Assembly (NCBI GenBank): GCA_016200085.1
Contig: JACQFL010000051.1
Coordinates: 1-64,000, forward strand
Origin: Candidatus Rokuibacteriota bacterium
GTDB lineage: Bacteria > Methylomirabilota > Methylomirabilia > Rokubacteriales > CSP1-6
Direction: 5' to 3'
DNA length: 64,000 nt
Both the position numbers and the translations under genes were made by a program. Below the pieces are notes generated by a model. The model had not been told where the DNA came from and made no database searches. It worked only from the letters and a program-made list of their open reading frames with translations. Each line of letters begins with the position of its first letter. The first letter of the stretch is position 1. This document shows positions 26,463-38,099 of this stretch, piece after piece.

Positions 26463-27319
26463 GGCTGCATGGCGCGCAGCGACTCGTCGCGGATCTCGCT
26501 CCAGAGCTTGGCGCGGAGCGTGACGAGCTCGGGCGACTCCATCGCGCGCGGGTACGGCATCGGCAGCTCGACCACGCTCTTGATCCGCCCCGGCCGCGCC
26601 GTCATGACCACCACGCGGGTCGAGAGCGCGAGGGCCTCGTGCAGGCTGTGGGTGACGAAGATCACGGTCCGGCCCGTGCGACGCCAGATGTCGAGGAGCC
26701 ACTCGCCCATCAGCGTCCGCGTCTGCTCGTCGAGCGCGCCGAACGGCTCGTCCATCAGGATGATGGGAGCGTCGATGGCCAGCGCGCGCCCGATGGCCAC
26801 GCGCTGGCGCATGCCGCCCGAGAGCTCGCGCGGGTACTTGTCGGCGAAGGCGCGCAGCCCCAGCGGGCCGAGCAGCTCGTGCGCGGCCGCGCGCCGGCGC
26901 GCGGCGGCCACGCCCTGGATCTCGAGACCGAACGCGATGTTCTCGAGGGCGGAGCGCCACGGGAAGAGGCCGGGGTCCTGGAACACGGTGGCGGCGCGGC
27001 GCGGGTCGGGCCCCGCGACGGGCCGGCCGGCGATGAGCACCTGCCCGGTGTCCGGCGCGACGAGGCCGCCGAGCATCCCGAGCAGCGTGGACTTGCCGCA
27101 GCCCGAGGGGCCGATGATCGTGCAGAACTCGCCCTCGGCCACGCGGAGGGAGACGTCGCGCACGGCGTCGACGTCGCCGGAGGCGGTGCGGTAGCGCTTG
27201 CCGACGCCCTCGAGCGCGATCAGGTCCGCGGCATCGAGGAGCGCCTCGGCTTCGCCGGGGCGCTCCGAGCGCTGGGGGGTATGGGGGGCCATATCTGGGC
27301 CCCCCATGATACTAGTCAC
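26459..27319 (-). CDS. ABC transporter ATP-binding protein, SsuB/TauB/NrtD type
   Basis: A 286-residue ATPase: Walker [14 protein letters not shown] near residues 68-80, Q-loop [10 protein letters not shown], signature [15 protein letters not shown], Walker [13 protein letters not shown], switch [12 protein letters not shown]. The start is uncertain. The GTG at 27319 overlaps the preceding stop, while ATGs at 27307 and 27292 flank a 10-bp G/C hairpin (27281-27307). The first 35 codons show no family similarity. No binding protein accompanies it; the NMT1-like protein at 17482 is a candidate partner. Confidence 0.9.
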   Translation of the reverse strand: MTSIMGGPDMAPHTPQRSERPGEAEALLDAADLIALEGVGKRYRTASGDVDAVRDVSLRVAEGEFCTIIGPSGCGKSTLLGMLGGLVAPDTGQVLIAGRPVAGPDPRRAATVFQDPGLFPWRSALENIAFGLEIQGVAAARRRAAAHELLGPLGLRAFADKYPRELSGGMRQRVAIGRALAIDAPIILMDEPFGALDEQTRTLMGEWLLDIWRRTGRTVIFVTHSLHEALALSTRVVVMTARPGRIKSVVELPMPYPRAMESPELVTLRAKLWSEIRDESLRAMQP

Positions 27320-28454
27320 CCAGGATCGTTCGCGCGATGACCATGCGCTGGATCTCCGAGGTCCCCTCGCCGATCTCCGTCAGCTTGGCGTCGCGGAAGA
27401 TCCGCTCGACGGGAAACTCGGTGATGTAGCCCGCGCCCCCGTGAATCTGCACGGCCTTGGTCGCCGCCTTCATCGCGATCTCGGAAGCGAAGAGCTTCGC
27501 CATCGCCGCCGCGTGCATCGCGGGCTGGCCCTGATCCTTGAGCCACGCCGCGCGGAGCATGAGCAGGCGCGCGACCTCGATCTCGGTGGCAAGGTCCGCG
27601 ATCATCCCCCGCAGCCCGTTGAACTCGGCCAGGGTGCGGCCGAACGCCGTGCGCTGCTTCATGTACCGGGCGGCGGCGTCGACGGCGGCCTGGGCGATGC
27701 CGACGCCCATGGCCGCCATGGCGATCCGCCCGCCCTCCAGCACCTGCATGGCCTGCACGAACCCCTCGCCCCGCTCGCCCACCAGGTTGCCGGCGGGTAC
27801 CTGCGCGTCCTCGAAGATCAGCTCGGCGGTGTCCGAGGCGTGCAGCCCGAGCTTGCGGTAGGGCGTGCCCGCGCTGAACCCCGGCATGCCCTTCTCGAGG
27901 ATGAACGCCGAGATGCCGCGGGACTTCTTCTCCGGGTCGGTGCGCGCCATGACCACCGCGGTGCCGGCGACCGTCGCGTTGGTGATGAAGGCCTTGCTGC
28001 CGTTGAGCACCCAGGTGTCGCCCGTCAGGGCCGCGCGCGTCCGGAGCGCGGCGGCGTCGGAGCCCGAGCCCGGCTCGGTGAGGCCCCACGCGCCCAGCAC
28101 CTGGCCCTGGGCGAGCGGGGGCAGGTACTGCCGCTTGAGCCCGGGGGAGGCGAAGAGCGCGATGTGGTTGGTGCAGAGGGAGTTGTGCGCCCACATCGTG
28201 ATGCCCACCGACGCATCACCCCGGTTCAGCTCCTCGACGATCAGCGCGTAGGACACGTAGTCGAGCCCGGCGCCCCCGTACTCGGGATCGACGAGCACGC
28301 CGAGGAAGCCGAGCTCCCCGAGCTTGGCCACGATCGCGTGCGGGAACTCGTGACGCTCGTCGTAGGGGGCGATCTTCTCGCCCAGCTCCGCCTCGGCGAA
28401 CTCCCGCGCGACGTCCCGCACCCGCCGCTGATCGTCGGTCAGCTCGAAGTTCAA
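27312..28454 (-). CDS. Acyl-CoA dehydrogenase
   Basis: About 380 residues from a TTG at 28454 ([14 protein letters not shown]). An ATG at 28523 would add 23 residues, but these translate the family B repeat. The FAD/substrate block [13 protein letters not shown], the second half IQIHG-type motif [21 protein letters not shown], and the catalytic-base region [15 protein letters not shown] with its Glu are all present. These match short/branched-chain, isovaleryl- and glutaryl-type dehydrogenases. It reduces ETF, whose genes are in the same operon. It is the second acyl-CoA dehydrogenase there, so the pathway may have two different dehydrogenation steps. Confidence 0.9.
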   Translation of the reverse strand: MNFELTDDQRRVRDVAREFAEAELGEKIAPYDERHEFPHAIVAKLGELGFLGVLVDPEYGGAGLDYVSYALIVEELNRGDASVGITMWAHNSLCTNHIALFASPGLKRQYLPPLAQGQVLGAWGLTEPGSGSDAAALRTRAALTGDTWVLNGSKAFITNATVAGTAVVMARTDPEKKSRGISAFILEKGMPGFSAGTPYRKLGLHASDTAELIFEDAQVPAGNLVGERGEGFVQAMQVLEGGRIAMAAMGVGIAQAAVDAAARYMKQRTAFGRTLAEFNGLRGMIADLATEIEVARLLMLRAAWLKDQGQPAMHAAAMAKLFASEIAMKAATKAVQIHGGAGYITEFPVERIFRDAKLTEIGEGTSEIQRMVIARTILGD

Positions 28455-28460
28455 TTCTTC

Positions 28461-28523
28461 GACGTCGGGGGGAGCGACCGCCGCTCCCCCCGACACCCCC
28501 CAACGGTTACCCGCTGCGACCAT
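28461..28523 (-). repeat. Intergenic palindromic repeat, family B, copy 2
   Basis: Read on the minus strand it starts at an ATG, contains AACCGTTGGGGGGTGTCGG and then GGGGGGAGCG-GCGGT-CGCTCCCCCC (10-bp stem at 28467-28491), and ends GACGTC. It abuts the start of the acyl-CoA dehydrogenase at 28454 and, if translated, would give a false N-terminal extension [16 protein letters not shown]. Confidence 0.8.
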
Positions 28524-28578
28524 CCCTGTCCGCTTCCGAACCGCGTCATCGCCCGATCCCCCCCACCCCGTCCGCGGT

Positions 28579-30183
28579 TCATCTGAGCGCGCTCTTGACG
28601 ACCTTGCCGTTGGGGTTGCGGGGGAGCGCGTCGACGATGACGATGTCGCGAGGGACCTTGTACTTTGCCAGGACGTTCCACACCCAGCGGCGCACCCCGT
28701 CGGGGTCGATCCTCCGCCCCGGCCTGGGGACGACGTAGGCCTTGATGGCCTCGCCGTAGACGGGGTCGGGCACCCCCACCACGGCGGCCTCGAAGACGTC
28801 GGGGTGGCCGCAGAGCACCTCCTCGACCTCGACGGAGAAGATCTTCTCGCCCCCGCGGGTGATCATGTCCTTGACGCGATCCATGATCGTCACCGACCCT
28901 CCGGCGCCGACCCGCGCGAGGTCGCCCGTCCGGAGCCACCCGTCGGCGAGGCCCTGCGCGGTCGCGTCCGGGTTGTTCCAGTAACGCGGCACCACCATCG
29001 GGCCCCGGACCAGCACTTCACCCACCTCGCCGGCCTCGCAGTCGGCGCCCGTCCCGGGATCGGCGATCCGCACGTCGGCGGTGGGCACGGGAACGCCGAC
29101 CGAGGCCGCCTGGACGAGCGCCTCGCTGTCGGGCAGCACGGTGGCGGGCGACGACGTCTCCGTGAGCCCGTAGACGTTGTAGAGGCGCGCCAGGGGCAGC
29201 CAGTCGCGCAGCCCGCGCACGGCCGCGCGGGGCATGGGTGCGCCGCCGTAGACGAGCGTGCGGAGCGCGCGGCCGCGGGCCCGGTGGTCGGGCTGGGCCA
29301 TCATCATCGTGTACACGGTCGGCGCCGCCACCATGTGGGTGATGCGGGCGGCGTCGAGGAGCGCCAGCGTCTCGCCCGGATCGAAGGTGGGCATGATCAC
29401 GGTGGTGCCGCCCAGGTACGTCATGGTGAGCAGCTGCGCGACGAGACCGGTGACGTGAAACATCGGCATGGCCACCAGCGAGCGCTCGTCGGGCCCCAGC
29501 GCCAGGCAGCGCTGGTAGGTCATCACCGAGCTCACGATCCCGAGCCCGGTCAGCTCGGCGCCCTTCGGGCGGCCGGTCGTGCCGGAGGTGTAGACGATGA
29601 GCGCGGTGGCGTCCTCGTCCGCCGTCACCTGCGGCGGCGCCTCGCCGGCGTCGAGCAGCGACTCGAACTCGGACGCGCCCGCGGCGCTGCCGCCCACGAG
29701 GTAATACGCCTCGCACGGCAGCGCGTCGCGCACGGGGGCGACCTCGGGCCACCAGGCCGCGCTGCCGATGAACACCCGGGGCGCGGCGTCCTCCAGCATG
29801 AACCGCAGCTCGTGCGCGCGGAGCTTGGTGTTCACCGGGACCGCGATGGCGCCGAGCCGGGCGCACGCGAACAGGGCCACGCAGAACGGGATGCCGTTCA
29901 TGAGGTGCAGGGCGACGCGCTCGCCCGGCTTGAGCAGGTGGCGACGGTGGAGGGCGGCGGCGTGGCGATCGACCTCGCGGCGCAGCTGGCGCCAGGTCAG
30001 ATGGCGCTCGTGGTCCACCACGGCGTCGCGCTCGGGAACGCGGTCCGCGGCGGCGTCGAGCAGCGCGGCGAGGCCCGGCGGGCGCCCGGGCGGGTAGCAG
30101 CGGACGGGCCGGTCGAAGTGGCGCTCCTCCACCAGATCACCGGTGAGCGCCGGCGGCCAGGCGTCGCGGCCGCGGATCAGCAC
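28579..30183 (-). CDS. Medium-size acyl-CoA synthetase (AMP-forming), class I ANL ligase
   Basis: 534 residues. Motifs: [17 protein letters not shown] near residue 200, [40 protein letters not shown] and a C-terminal [14 protein letters not shown] with the catalytic Lys. Length and motifs fit the short/medium-chain and branched-chain or aromatic acid ligases, distinct from the 640-650-residue pair in the first operon. It lies 6 bases after the B12-subunit gene and before an acyl-CoA dehydrogenase, so it may feed a free branched or short acid into the mutase pathway. The substrate is unknown. Confidence 0.9.
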   Translation of the reverse strand: MLIRGRDAWPPALTGDLVEERHFDRPVRCYPPGRPPGLAALLDAAADRVPERDAVVDHERHLTWRQLRREVDRHAAALHRRHLLKPGERVALHLMNGIPFCVALFACARLGAIAVPVNTKLRAHELRFMLEDAAPRVFIGSAAWWPEVAPVRDALPCEAYYLVGGSAAGASEFESLLDAGEAPPQVTADEDATALIVYTSGTTGRPKGAELTGLGIVSSVMTYQRCLALGPDERSLVAMPMFHVTGLVAQLLTMTYLGGTTVIMPTFDPGETLALLDAARITHMVAAPTVYTMMMAQPDHRARGRALRTLVYGGAPMPRAAVRGLRDWLPLARLYNVYGLTETSSPATVLPDSEALVQAASVGVPVPTADVRIADPGTGADCEAGEVGEVLVRGPMVVPRYWNNPDATAQGLADGWLRTGDLARVGAGGSVTIMDRVKDMITRGGEKIFSVEVEEVLCGHPDVFEAAVVGVPDPVYGEAIKAYVVPRPGRRIDPDGVRRWVWNVLAKYKVPRDIVIVDALPRNPNGKVVKSALR

Positions 30184-30189
30184 CGTGAC

Positions 30190-30612
30190 TCAGACCGGGG
30201 CGCGCACGTTGTCGCGCACGAAGGTGACGATGTCCTGCGTGGTCGTGCCCGGGCCGAAGAGCTCCTTGACCCCGATGGCCTTCAGCGCCGCGACGTCCTC
30301 GGGCGGGATGATGCCGCCGCCGAACACCACGACGTCCTCCGCGCCCTTCTCGCCCAGCAGCTCCAGGACGCGACGGAACAGGTAGTCGTGGGCGCCGGAG
30401 AGCACGCTGAGCCCGATGGCGTCGGCGTCCTCCTGGACCGCCGTGGCCACGATCTGCTCGGGGGTCTGGTGCAGGCCCGTGTAGATGACCTCGAAGCCCG
30501 CGTCGCGGAGCGCGCGGGCCACGATCTTGGCGCCGCGGTCGTGGCCGTCGAGACCGGGCTTGGCCACCACCACCCGCACCTTGCGCTCGCCGGAGGCGGG
30601 CCTCTCGCTCAT
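30190..30612 (-). CDS. B12-binding small subunit of an acyl-CoA mutase (McmA2/IcmB type)
   Basis: 140 residues forming a complete cobalamin-binding domain. The base-off motif is DGHDRG at residues 22-27 (His24 should coordinate cobalt), with SVLSGAH and GGGIIPPED as the other signature segments. [14 protein letters not shown] is typical of this family. It overlaps the HIT gene by 4 bases. The large subunit is encoded about 3 kb upstream in the same operon (33426-35075), so the two-chain mutase is split by aminotransferase and HIT genes. The matching large subunit looks isobutyryl-type, so IcmB is the better guess. Confidence 0.92.
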   Translation of the reverse strand: MSERPASGERKVRVVVAKPGLDGHDRGAKIVARALRDAGFEVIYTGLHQTPEQIVATAVQEDADAIGLSVLSGAHDYLFRRVLELLGEKGAEDVVVFGGGIIPPEDVAALKAIGVKELFGPGTTTQDIVTFVRDNVRAPV

Positions 30613-31031
30613 CGCCCGCCCTCCACCGCCGCGCGCAGCCGGGCGGCGTTGGTCATGATCTCCTCGCGGTCGCCGGCCACGAGCGGCCAGTCGAACCCCT
30701 TGCCGTCCTTGGCCCAGCGCGGGATCAGGTGCAGGTGGAAGTGCGGCACCGACTGGAAGGCGGCGGCGCCGTTGGCCTGCAGCAGGTTGAGCCCGTCGGG
30801 CGCCAGCGCCGCGCGCAGGGCGTGCGCGACCTTCTTCGCGGCGCCGATGGCCGCCTCGAGGTCGCGCGCGTCCACCTCGAAGAGGGTCGCGGCGTGCGCC
30901 TTGGTGAGGACGAGGCAGTGGCCCGGGCTCAGCGGGTTGATGTCCATGATGGCGAGCGTGCGCTCGTCCTCGTACACCTTGACCGACGGGATCTGCCCGT
31001 CGCGGATCTTGCAGAACACGCAGTCGCTCAT
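30609..31031 (-). CDS. HIT-family nucleotide hydrolase/transferase
   Basis: 140 residues. The histidine triad HFHLHLIP is at residues 97-104, and the N-terminus [13 protein letters not shown] has the CxxC found in Hint/HinT-type proteins. These hydrolyse nucleoside phosphoramidates or dinucleotides. The ATG overlaps the aminotransferase stop, and its own stop overlaps the B12-subunit ATG, so translation is tightly coupled in the operon. Removal of aminoacyl- or acyl-adenylates made by side reaction of ligases is an attractive but unproven role. Confidence 0.92.
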   Translation of the reverse strand: MSDCVFCKIRDGQIPSVKVYEDERTLAIMDINPLSPGHCLVLTKAHAATLFEVDARDLEAAIGAAKKVAHALRAALAPDGLNLLQANGAAAFQSVPHFHLHLIPRWAKDGKGFDWPLVAGDREEIMTNAARLRAAVEGGR

Positions 31032-32305
31032 GGGACGTCCTCTTCGAGGGTCGCCCGCGCCACGTCGAGGAAGTGCTCGAGGTCGGCCTCGGTGTGGGCG
31101 AGCGACAGGTAGAGCTTGGTGGACATGGGGTTGAGGAAGATGCCGCGGCGGAAGAGGCCGAGCAGGAACGCGCGGGCGCGGCGGCGGTCGGCGGCGTGCG
31201 CCGAGCGATAGTCCACGACCTCGCCGTCGGTGAAGACGACGGCGGCGAGCGGGCCGTCGCCCTGTACGTGGGCGGCCACGCCGGCCTTCGTCAGCGTCGC
31301 GCGCAGCCCGTCGCGCAGGAGCGCGCCGAGCGCGAACAGGCGCTCGTAGGTCCCGGCGCGGCGCAGCTCGGCGAGGGTGGCGAGCGCGGCGGCCGCCGAG
31401 ACGGGGTTGCCGCCGACGCTGGAGGCCCACCAGACGTAGCGCGGGTCGCCCATCCGGTCCTCGCGCACGAGCTCGAGCACGTCCGCCCGCCCTGCCACCG
31501 CGCCGATCGGGTAGCCTCCGCCCAGCGCCTTGCCGAGCGCGGCGAGGTCGGGGACCACCCCGTAGTAGGCCTGGCCACCCCCGTACGCGAGCCGGAAGCC
31601 CGTGACGGTCTCGTCGAACACCAGCAGCGCGCCGGCCTCCCGCGCCGCCGCGGCGACGCCGGCGAGGAAGCCGGGCCGCGGCGAGGTGCAACGATGCAGC
31701 GGCTCGATCACGATCGCCGCGAGCTCTCCGCGATGGCGCTCGACGATCGCGCGCGTGGCCTCGAGGTCGTTGTAGGGGGCCACGAGGATGTCGCGCAGCG
31801 CCGCCGCGGTGAAGCCCGCGGAGGTCGGCTCGGGCTCCGGAAAGGCCAGCAACCGCCGGGGGAAGAGGCTCGCCGTGCCGAGCGCGTGGGCGCCATGATA
31901 CGCGCCCTCGAACTTGAGGACCTTGCCACGGCCGGTGAAGGCCCGCGCCAGCCGCACCGCGTAGGCCGTGGCCTCGGTGCCGGAGGCGCAGAAGCGCACG
32001 CGCCCGGCGCACGCCACCGCGCGGGTGATCTCCTCGGCGAGCTCGAGCGCCGGCTCGGTGACGTACGCGAAATTCGCGCCCTGCACGGCCTGCCGCTGCA
32101 CGGCGTCGGCGATCGCCGGCTGCGCGTGGCCGAGCAGGGCCGAGCCCCAGCCCATGGTGAAGTCGGTCCAGGCGCGGCCCTCGGTGTCCCAGACGTGGCA
32201 GCCCTTGCCGCGGGCGAGCACGACCGTCATCTCCGGCGGCAGGTCGTACTCTCCGAGCGAGCCCCCGGGGAAGACCGCGAGCGACCGCTCGGCTGGTGTC
32301 GGCAC
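31028..32305 (-). CDS. Class III PLP-dependent aminotransferase, glutamate-1-semialdehyde-aminomutase-like
   Basis: 425 residues. The Schiff-base Lys is K259 in [14 protein letters not shown]231 in [10 protein letters not shown] should bind the pyridine nitrogen, and [16 protein letters not shown] near 107-122 binds phosphate. It resembles HemL, but no haem genes are near and the position between IlvE and HIT in a catabolic operon argues for a role in amino-acid or beta-amino-acid breakdown. It overlaps the HIT gene by 4 bases. Assigning a substrate is not possible from motifs. Confidence 0.85.
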   Translation of the reverse strand: MPTPAERSLAVFPGGSLGEYDLPPEMTVVLARGKGCHVWDTEGRAWTDFTMGWGSALLGHAQPAIADAVQRQAVQGANFAYVTEPALELAEEITRAVACAGRVRFCASGTEATAYAVRLARAFTGRGKVLKFEGAYHGAHALGTASLFPRRLLAFPEPEPTSAGFTAAALRDILVAPYNDLEATRAIVERHRGELAAIVIEPLHRCTSPRPGFLAGVAAAAREAGALLVFDETVTGFRLAYGGGQAYYGVVPDLAALGKALGGGYPIGAVAGRADVLELVREDRMGDPRYVWWASSVGGNPVSAAAALATLAELRRAGTYERLFALGALLRDGLRATLTKAGVAAHVQGDGPLAAVVFTDGEVVDYRSAHAADRRRARAFLLGLFRRGIFLNPMSTKLYLSLAHTEADLEHFLDVARATLEEDVP

Positions 32306-32317
32306 GGAGCCCGTCCT

Positions 32318-33394
32318 TCAGACCTCGACCGTCCAGCCGTGGGTGTCGGGCGCCGTCGCGTACTGGATGCCGACGATCGCGTCGTACAGCCGCTGGGTGA
32401 GCTCGCCGATGCGGCCGTTGTTGATAGGGATCCTCTCGCCCTTGTAGGCGAGCTCGCCCACCGGAGAGATGACGGCCGCGGTGCCCGTGCCCCAGACCTC
32501 GCGGAGCGTGCCCTGGTGGGCGGCCGCCACGACCTCGTCGATCGAGATCGGCCGCTCGTGCACGGTGAGGTCCCAGTCGCGCATGAGGGTGAGCGCGGAG
32601 TCGCGGGTGACCCCGGCCAGGATGGTGCCGCCGAGCGGCGGGGTGACGATCTCGTCGCCGAGGCGGATCATGATGTTCATGGTGCCGACCTCTTCGATGT
32701 ACTTGCGGTGCACGCCGTCGAGGAACAGCACCTGCGTGAAGCCGGCATGCTTGGCGTCCTCCGCCGCGTGCAGGCTCGCCGCGTAGTTGGCGCCCGTCTT
32801 CGCCGCGCCGAGGCCGCCTTCGACCGCGCGGACGTACTTGTCGACCACGAGGATCTTCACCGGGTTCATGCCTTCGGGGTAGTAGGCGCCCACCGGCGAG
32901 AGGATGACGAAGTAGAGGTACTGCTTCGCCGGGCGCACCCCGAGGAACGGCTCGCTGGCGATGATGGTCGGCCGGATGTAGAGCGCGTGGCCGACGGACT
33001 TCGGCACCCACTCGCGGTCGACGTCGACGAGCGTGGTCAGCGATTTCAGCACGAGCTCCGGGTCCATGGGCGGGATGCAGAGCTGGCGCGCCGAGTGGTT
33101 CAGCCGCTCCGCGTGCTTGTGGGGGCGGAAGAGCCGGATCTTGCCGTCCCGGCCCGTGAACGCCTTGAGACCCTCGAAGATCGCCTGCGAGTAGTGCAGG
33201 ACGGCCGTCGCCGGGTCGAGGCTGAGCGGGCCGTAGGGCTCCACGCGCGGGTCGTACCAGCCCTTCTCCTCCTCGAAGTCGGCGATGAACATGTGATCGG
33301 TGAAGACGGTGCCGAAGCCCAGCTCGCTGTCCTTCGGCCGCGGTTTCCTCGTGGTCGCCCTGGTGATCCGGATCGGGTCGCTGTGCGTCGTCAT
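32318..33394 (-). CDS. ilvE: Branched-chain-amino-acid aminotransferase (class IV, IlvE/BCAT type II)
   Basis: 358 residues from the ATG at 33394 (MTTHSDP), 7 bases after AGGGA. A GTG at 33409 would add five residues. The PLP Lys is K199 in GAAKTGANYAASL. Other type II BCAT blocks are YGPLSLDPATAVLHYSQAIFEGLKA, RPTIIASEPFLGV and EEVGTMNIMI. It interconverts Leu, Ile and Val with their 2-oxo acids. Sharing an operon with a mutase of isobutyryl type, acyl-CoA dehydrogenases and ETF points to branched-chain amino-acid catabolism rather than synthesis. Confidence 0.92.
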   Translation of the reverse strand: MTTHSDPIRITRATTRKPRPKDSELGFGTVFTDHMFIADFEEEKGWYDPRVEPYGPLSLDPATAVLHYSQAIFEGLKAFTGRDGKIRLFRPHKHAERLNHSARQLCIPPMDPELVLKSLTTLVDVDREWVPKSVGHALYIRPTIIASEPFLGVRPAKQYLYFVILSPVGAYYPEGMNPVKILVVDKYVRAVEGGLGAAKTGANYAASLHAAEDAKHAGFTQVLFLDGVHRKYIEEVGTMNIMIRLGDEIVTPPLGGTILAGVTRDSALTLMRDWDLTVHERPISIDEVVAAAHQGTLREVWGTGTAAVISPVGELAYKGERIPINNGRIGELTQRLYDAIVGIQYATAPDTHGWTVEV

Positions 33395-33425
33395 CGCGGT
33401 TTCCCTCACGAGATGGTCGGTGACT

Positions 33426-35071
<1,646 letters not shown>

Positions 35072-35075
<4 letters not shown>

Positions 35076-36220
35076 GCCCTCTCTCCCAGCACGTGGCGCG
35101 CGATGACGAGCTTCTGGATCTGCGAGGTGCCCTCGTAGATCTGGGTGATCTTGGCGTCGCGGAAGTAACGCTCCACGTCGTACTCCTTGATGTAGCCGTA
35201 GCCCCCGTGGACCTGGATGGCGTCGGTCGTCACCTTCATCGCGGTCTCGGCCGCGAACAGCTTGGCCATGGCGGCGGCGGCGCCGTGCGGCGCGCCGGCG
35301 TCCTTCAACGCCGCCGCGCGCTGGGTGAGCAGGCGCGCGCCGTCGATCGTGGTGGCCATGTCGGCGAGCATCCATTGCACCATCTGGTGCTGGCCGATGG
35401 GCACGCCGAAGGACGTCCGCTCGCGTGCGTAGGCGATCGAGCGCTCGTAGGCGGCCCTCGCGATGCCCACCGCCTGCGCGGCGATGCCGATCCGCCCGCC
35501 GTCGAGGGTGGAGAGCGCGATCCTGAAGCCCTGGCCCTCCTCGCCCAGGCGCTGGGCGGCGGGCACCCGGCAGTCCTCGAACACCAGCTCCGCGGTGTCG
35601 GAGGCGCGGATGCCGAGCTTGTCCTCGGTCTTGCTCACCGAGAGCCCCGGCGCGCTCTTCTCGACGAGGAACGCCGAGATGCCGTGCGAGCCCTTGGCCA
35701 CGTCCGTCTGGCAGAAGACGAGGGCCGCGGACGCCTCGCGGCCGGTGCTCACGAACTGCTTCTTGCCGTTCAGCACGTAGGCGTCGCCGTCGCGGACGGC
35801 CAGCGTGTGCTGGTTCGTCGCGTCGGAGCCCGCCTGGGGCTCGGTCAGCGCGAAGCAGCCGAGCTGGTGGCCGGCCGCGAACGGCGTGAGGAACCGCTCC
35901 TTCTGCTCGTCGGTCCCGTACGTGAGCACCGGCCAGCAGTACAGCGAGTTGTTGACCGCCATCACGACGGCGTGCGAGGCGCACGCCCGGGCGATCTCCT
36001 CGAGGGCGACGACGTACGACACGGTGTCGCCGCCGCTGCCGCCCCACGCCTCGGGCACGATGATGCCGAGCAGGCCGAGCTCGGCCATGCGCTTGACCGT
36101 CTCGTGCGGGAAGCGCGCCTCGCGGTCGATCTCGGCGGCGATCGGCCGGATCTCGCTCTCGGCGAACTCCCGCGCCATCGCCTGGATCATCTGCTGCTCG
36201 TCCGTCAGCGTGAACCTCAT
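35072..36220 (-). CDS. Acyl-CoA dehydrogenase (short/branched-chain type)
   Basis: 382 residues: [21 protein letters not shown] at the start, [13 protein letters not shown] (flavin and substrate contacts), [40 protein letters not shown] and [19 protein letters not shown], where the Glu is the catalytic base of butyryl-type enzymes. It is encoded between EtfA and the mutase and overlaps the latter by 4 bases. Together these suggest oxidation of butyryl- or isobutyryl-CoA linked to the mutase product. Electrons go to ETF encoded upstream. Confidence 0.93.
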
Positions 36221-36236
36221 GACGCGACCTCACTTC

Positions 36237-36310
36237 ATGGGGGGCTCCGGGCGCCCCCCAAGCCCCCCACACGCTCGGGACGTCCCGGCGGAGCCGTGAC
36301 GCCCCTCGAC
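36237..36310 (+). repeat. Intergenic palindromic repeat, family A, copy 1
   Basis: It lies between the acyl-CoA dehydrogenase start (36220) and the EtfA stop (36325). The core GGGGGGCTCCGGGCGCCCCC is a G/C-block hairpin, followed by CCCCCC, CGCTCGGGACG and CGCCCCTCGAC. Other copies are at 42875-42948, 46944-46990, 57917-57988 and 60022-60091. Confidence 0.75.
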
Positions 36311-36324
36311 ATCCGTTCTTCGTG

Positions 36325-37302
36325 TCACTTCTCCAGCAGCCGCTTGAACTCCTGGGTCAGCGCCGGCACGACCTCGAACAGGTCGCCCACGATGCCGTAG
36401 TCCGCGATCTTGAAGATCGGCGCCTCGGGGTCCTTGTTCACGGCGACGATGACCTTCGAGGTGCGCATGCCGGCCAGGTGCTGGATGGCCCCCGAGACGC
36501 CGAAGCCGAGGTAGAGCTTGGGCGAGATCGTCCGCCCCGTTTGCCCGATCTGGAAGCGGTGCGGGCGCCAGCCGGCGTCCACCGCCGCGCGCGAGGCGCC
36601 CACGGCGGCGCCGATCACGCGGGCCATGTCCTCGAGGATCACGTAGTTCTCCGGGCCCTTCATGCCGCGCCCGCCGGAGATCACCGTCTCGGCCTCGGTG
36701 AGCTCGGGCAGCCCCGTCGAGGTTTCCTCGCGGCGCTCGACGAACTTCATGAAGGCGTCGCCGAGCGACGTCTGAGGCCTCTCCACGGTCGCGGTCTTCC
36801 CCGGCTGAGCCTCCGCGGGGCGGAAGACGTTGGGGCGCAGCGTGGCCACGCACGGCGTCTTGGCCCACGCCACCTTGGACAGGAGCTTGCCGGCGTAGAC
36901 CGGGCGTGTGGCCGTGAGCGTGTCGCCGGCCATCGCGAAGGCCACGGAGTCGGCGGAGAGGCCGACGCCCAGCCGCGCAGCGAGCCGCGCGAGCAGCTCG
37001 CGCTGCTTGCTCGTCACCGGCCCGAAGATCGCCCTCGGCGCCTCCGGGGCGGCGAGGTCCGCGAGGACCTTCACCCAGACCTCGGCGCGGTACGGCGCGA
37101 GGCCCGCGCTCTCGACGAGCAGGATCCTCGTCGCGCCCCACTCACCGAGCTGTTTGAGCCCCTCGTCGCTGGCCTTGTCGGTCAGCCACACGGCCTCGGC
37201 TCCGCCGCTCAGTCGCGTGGCCTCCCCGATGACCTCCGCCATGACCTTCTTCGGCAGCCCCGCCCGATCGTCCTCGACGATGCACCAGAACGCGTTCGGC
37301 AT
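36325..37302 (-). CDS. etfA: Electron transfer flavoprotein alpha subunit
   Basis: 325 residues. The C-terminal FAD domain is clear: [32 protein letters not shown] and [19 protein letters not shown]. The N-terminal domain is the alpha-type nucleotide-like fold. The ATG at 37302 ([10 protein letters not shown]) follows EtfB by 17 bases. It carries electrons from the acyl-CoA dehydrogenases of this operon to ETF-quinone oxidoreductase, which is not in the window. The 3' gap to the next gene holds a family A repeat. Confidence 0.95.
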   Translation of the reverse strand: MPNAFWCIVEDDRAGLPKKVMAEVIGEATRLSGGAEAVWLTDKASDEGLKQLGEWGATRILLVESAGLAPYRAEVWVKVLADLAAPEAPRAIFGPVTSKQRELLARLAARLGVGLSADSVAFAMAGDTLTATRPVYAGKLLSKVAWAKTPCVATLRPNVFRPAEAQPGKTATVERPQTSLGDAFMKFVERREETSTGLPELTEAETVISGGRGMKGPENYVILEDMARVIGAAVGASRAAVDAGWRPHRFQIGQTGRTISPKLYLGFGVSGAIQHLAGMRTSKVIVAVNKDPEAPIFKIADYGIVGDLFEVVPALTQEFKRLLEK

Positions 37303-37319
37303 GTCGTCCCCTGCCCCCC

Positions 37320-38099
37320 TCAGATCGCCTTCGCGTCTTCGCGAAGCGAGCGCACGAGCTCTTTCACGGCCGTGGGCAGGTCGCCCTGGATGATGCGGCC
37401 CGGCGGCCGCGGCGGCAGCGCCTCGAGCGCAGTGATGCTGAGCTGGGGCGCTTCGGCGGCGAGCCCGACGTCGGCGGCCTTGACGTCCTTGAGCTCCTTC
37501 TTCTTGGCGCCCATGATCCCCTTCAGCGTCGGGTAGCGCGGCTCGTTGAGCCCCTTCTGCGCGGTGACGATGGCGGGCAGCGGCAGGTCGAAGACCTCGA
37601 GCCCGCCCTCCACCTGGCGCGCGACCCGGACGGTCTTGCCGTCGGCATCGACGGCCTCCTCCATGATCCAGTACGCGCTCGGCCAGCCCAGCAGCTCGCC
37701 GAGCTGGGCGGGCAGCGCGCCCATGTCGTCGTCGATGGCCTGGCGGCCGCAGAGCACGAGCTGCGGGGCCTCCTGCTTGACGACGGCGGCGAGCGCCCGC
37801 GCCGTCATCAACGTGTCGGCCGCCCCCCACGCCGGATCGTTGAGGTGGATGGCGCGATCGCAGCCCATGGCCAGGCAGGAGCGCAGCGCCTCCTTGACGC
37901 GGTCGGGGCCGAGCGAGACGGCGACGACCTCGCCCTGGCCGCGCTTCTCCTTGATGCGCAGGGCCTCCTCGACGGCGAACTCGTCGTACGGCGACACGAT
38001 CCACGTGATCCCCGTGGGGTCGATCGTCTTGCCGTCGGCGCCGAGCTTCATCTGGGTCGCCGTGTCCGGCACCTGCTTGATGGCCACGAGGATCTTCAT
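37320..38099 (-). CDS. etfB: Electron transfer flavoprotein beta subunit
   Basis: 259 residues beginning MKILVAIKQVPDTATQMKLG, the standard EtfB opening. DEFAVEEALRIKEK, the AMP-binding region GRQAIDDDMGALPAQLGELLG, and the C-terminal recognition stretch (AKKKELKDVKAADVGL) that docks on acyl-CoA dehydrogenases are all present. The ATG overlaps the regulator stop as ATGA, with GGAGCG upstream. It is the first enzyme gene of the operon and forms the heterodimer with EtfA. Confidence 0.96.
   Translation of the reverse strand: MKILVAIKQVPDTATQMKLGADGKTIDPTGITWIVSPYDEFAVEEALRIKEKRGQGEVVAVSLGPDRVKEALRSCLAMGCDRAIHLNDPAWGAADTLMTARALAAVVKQEAPQLVLCGRQAIDDDMGALPAQLGELLGWPSAYWIMEEAVDADGKTVRVARQVEGGLEVFDLPLPAIVTAQKGLNEPRYPTLKGIMGAKKKELKDVKAADVGLAAEAPQLSITALEALPPRPPGRIIQGDLPTAVKELVRSLREDAKAI

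Noticed and set aside
27312-28523. Longer acyl-CoA dehydrogenase start at 28523
   Set aside because: The extra 23 residues translate the family B repeat, and the same peptide appears at two unrelated loci.
31028-32305. Glutamate-1-semialdehyde aminomutase (HemL) for haem synthesis
   Set aside because: The class III fold is clear, but the operon is catabolic and no other haem gene is present, so the specific name is not justified.
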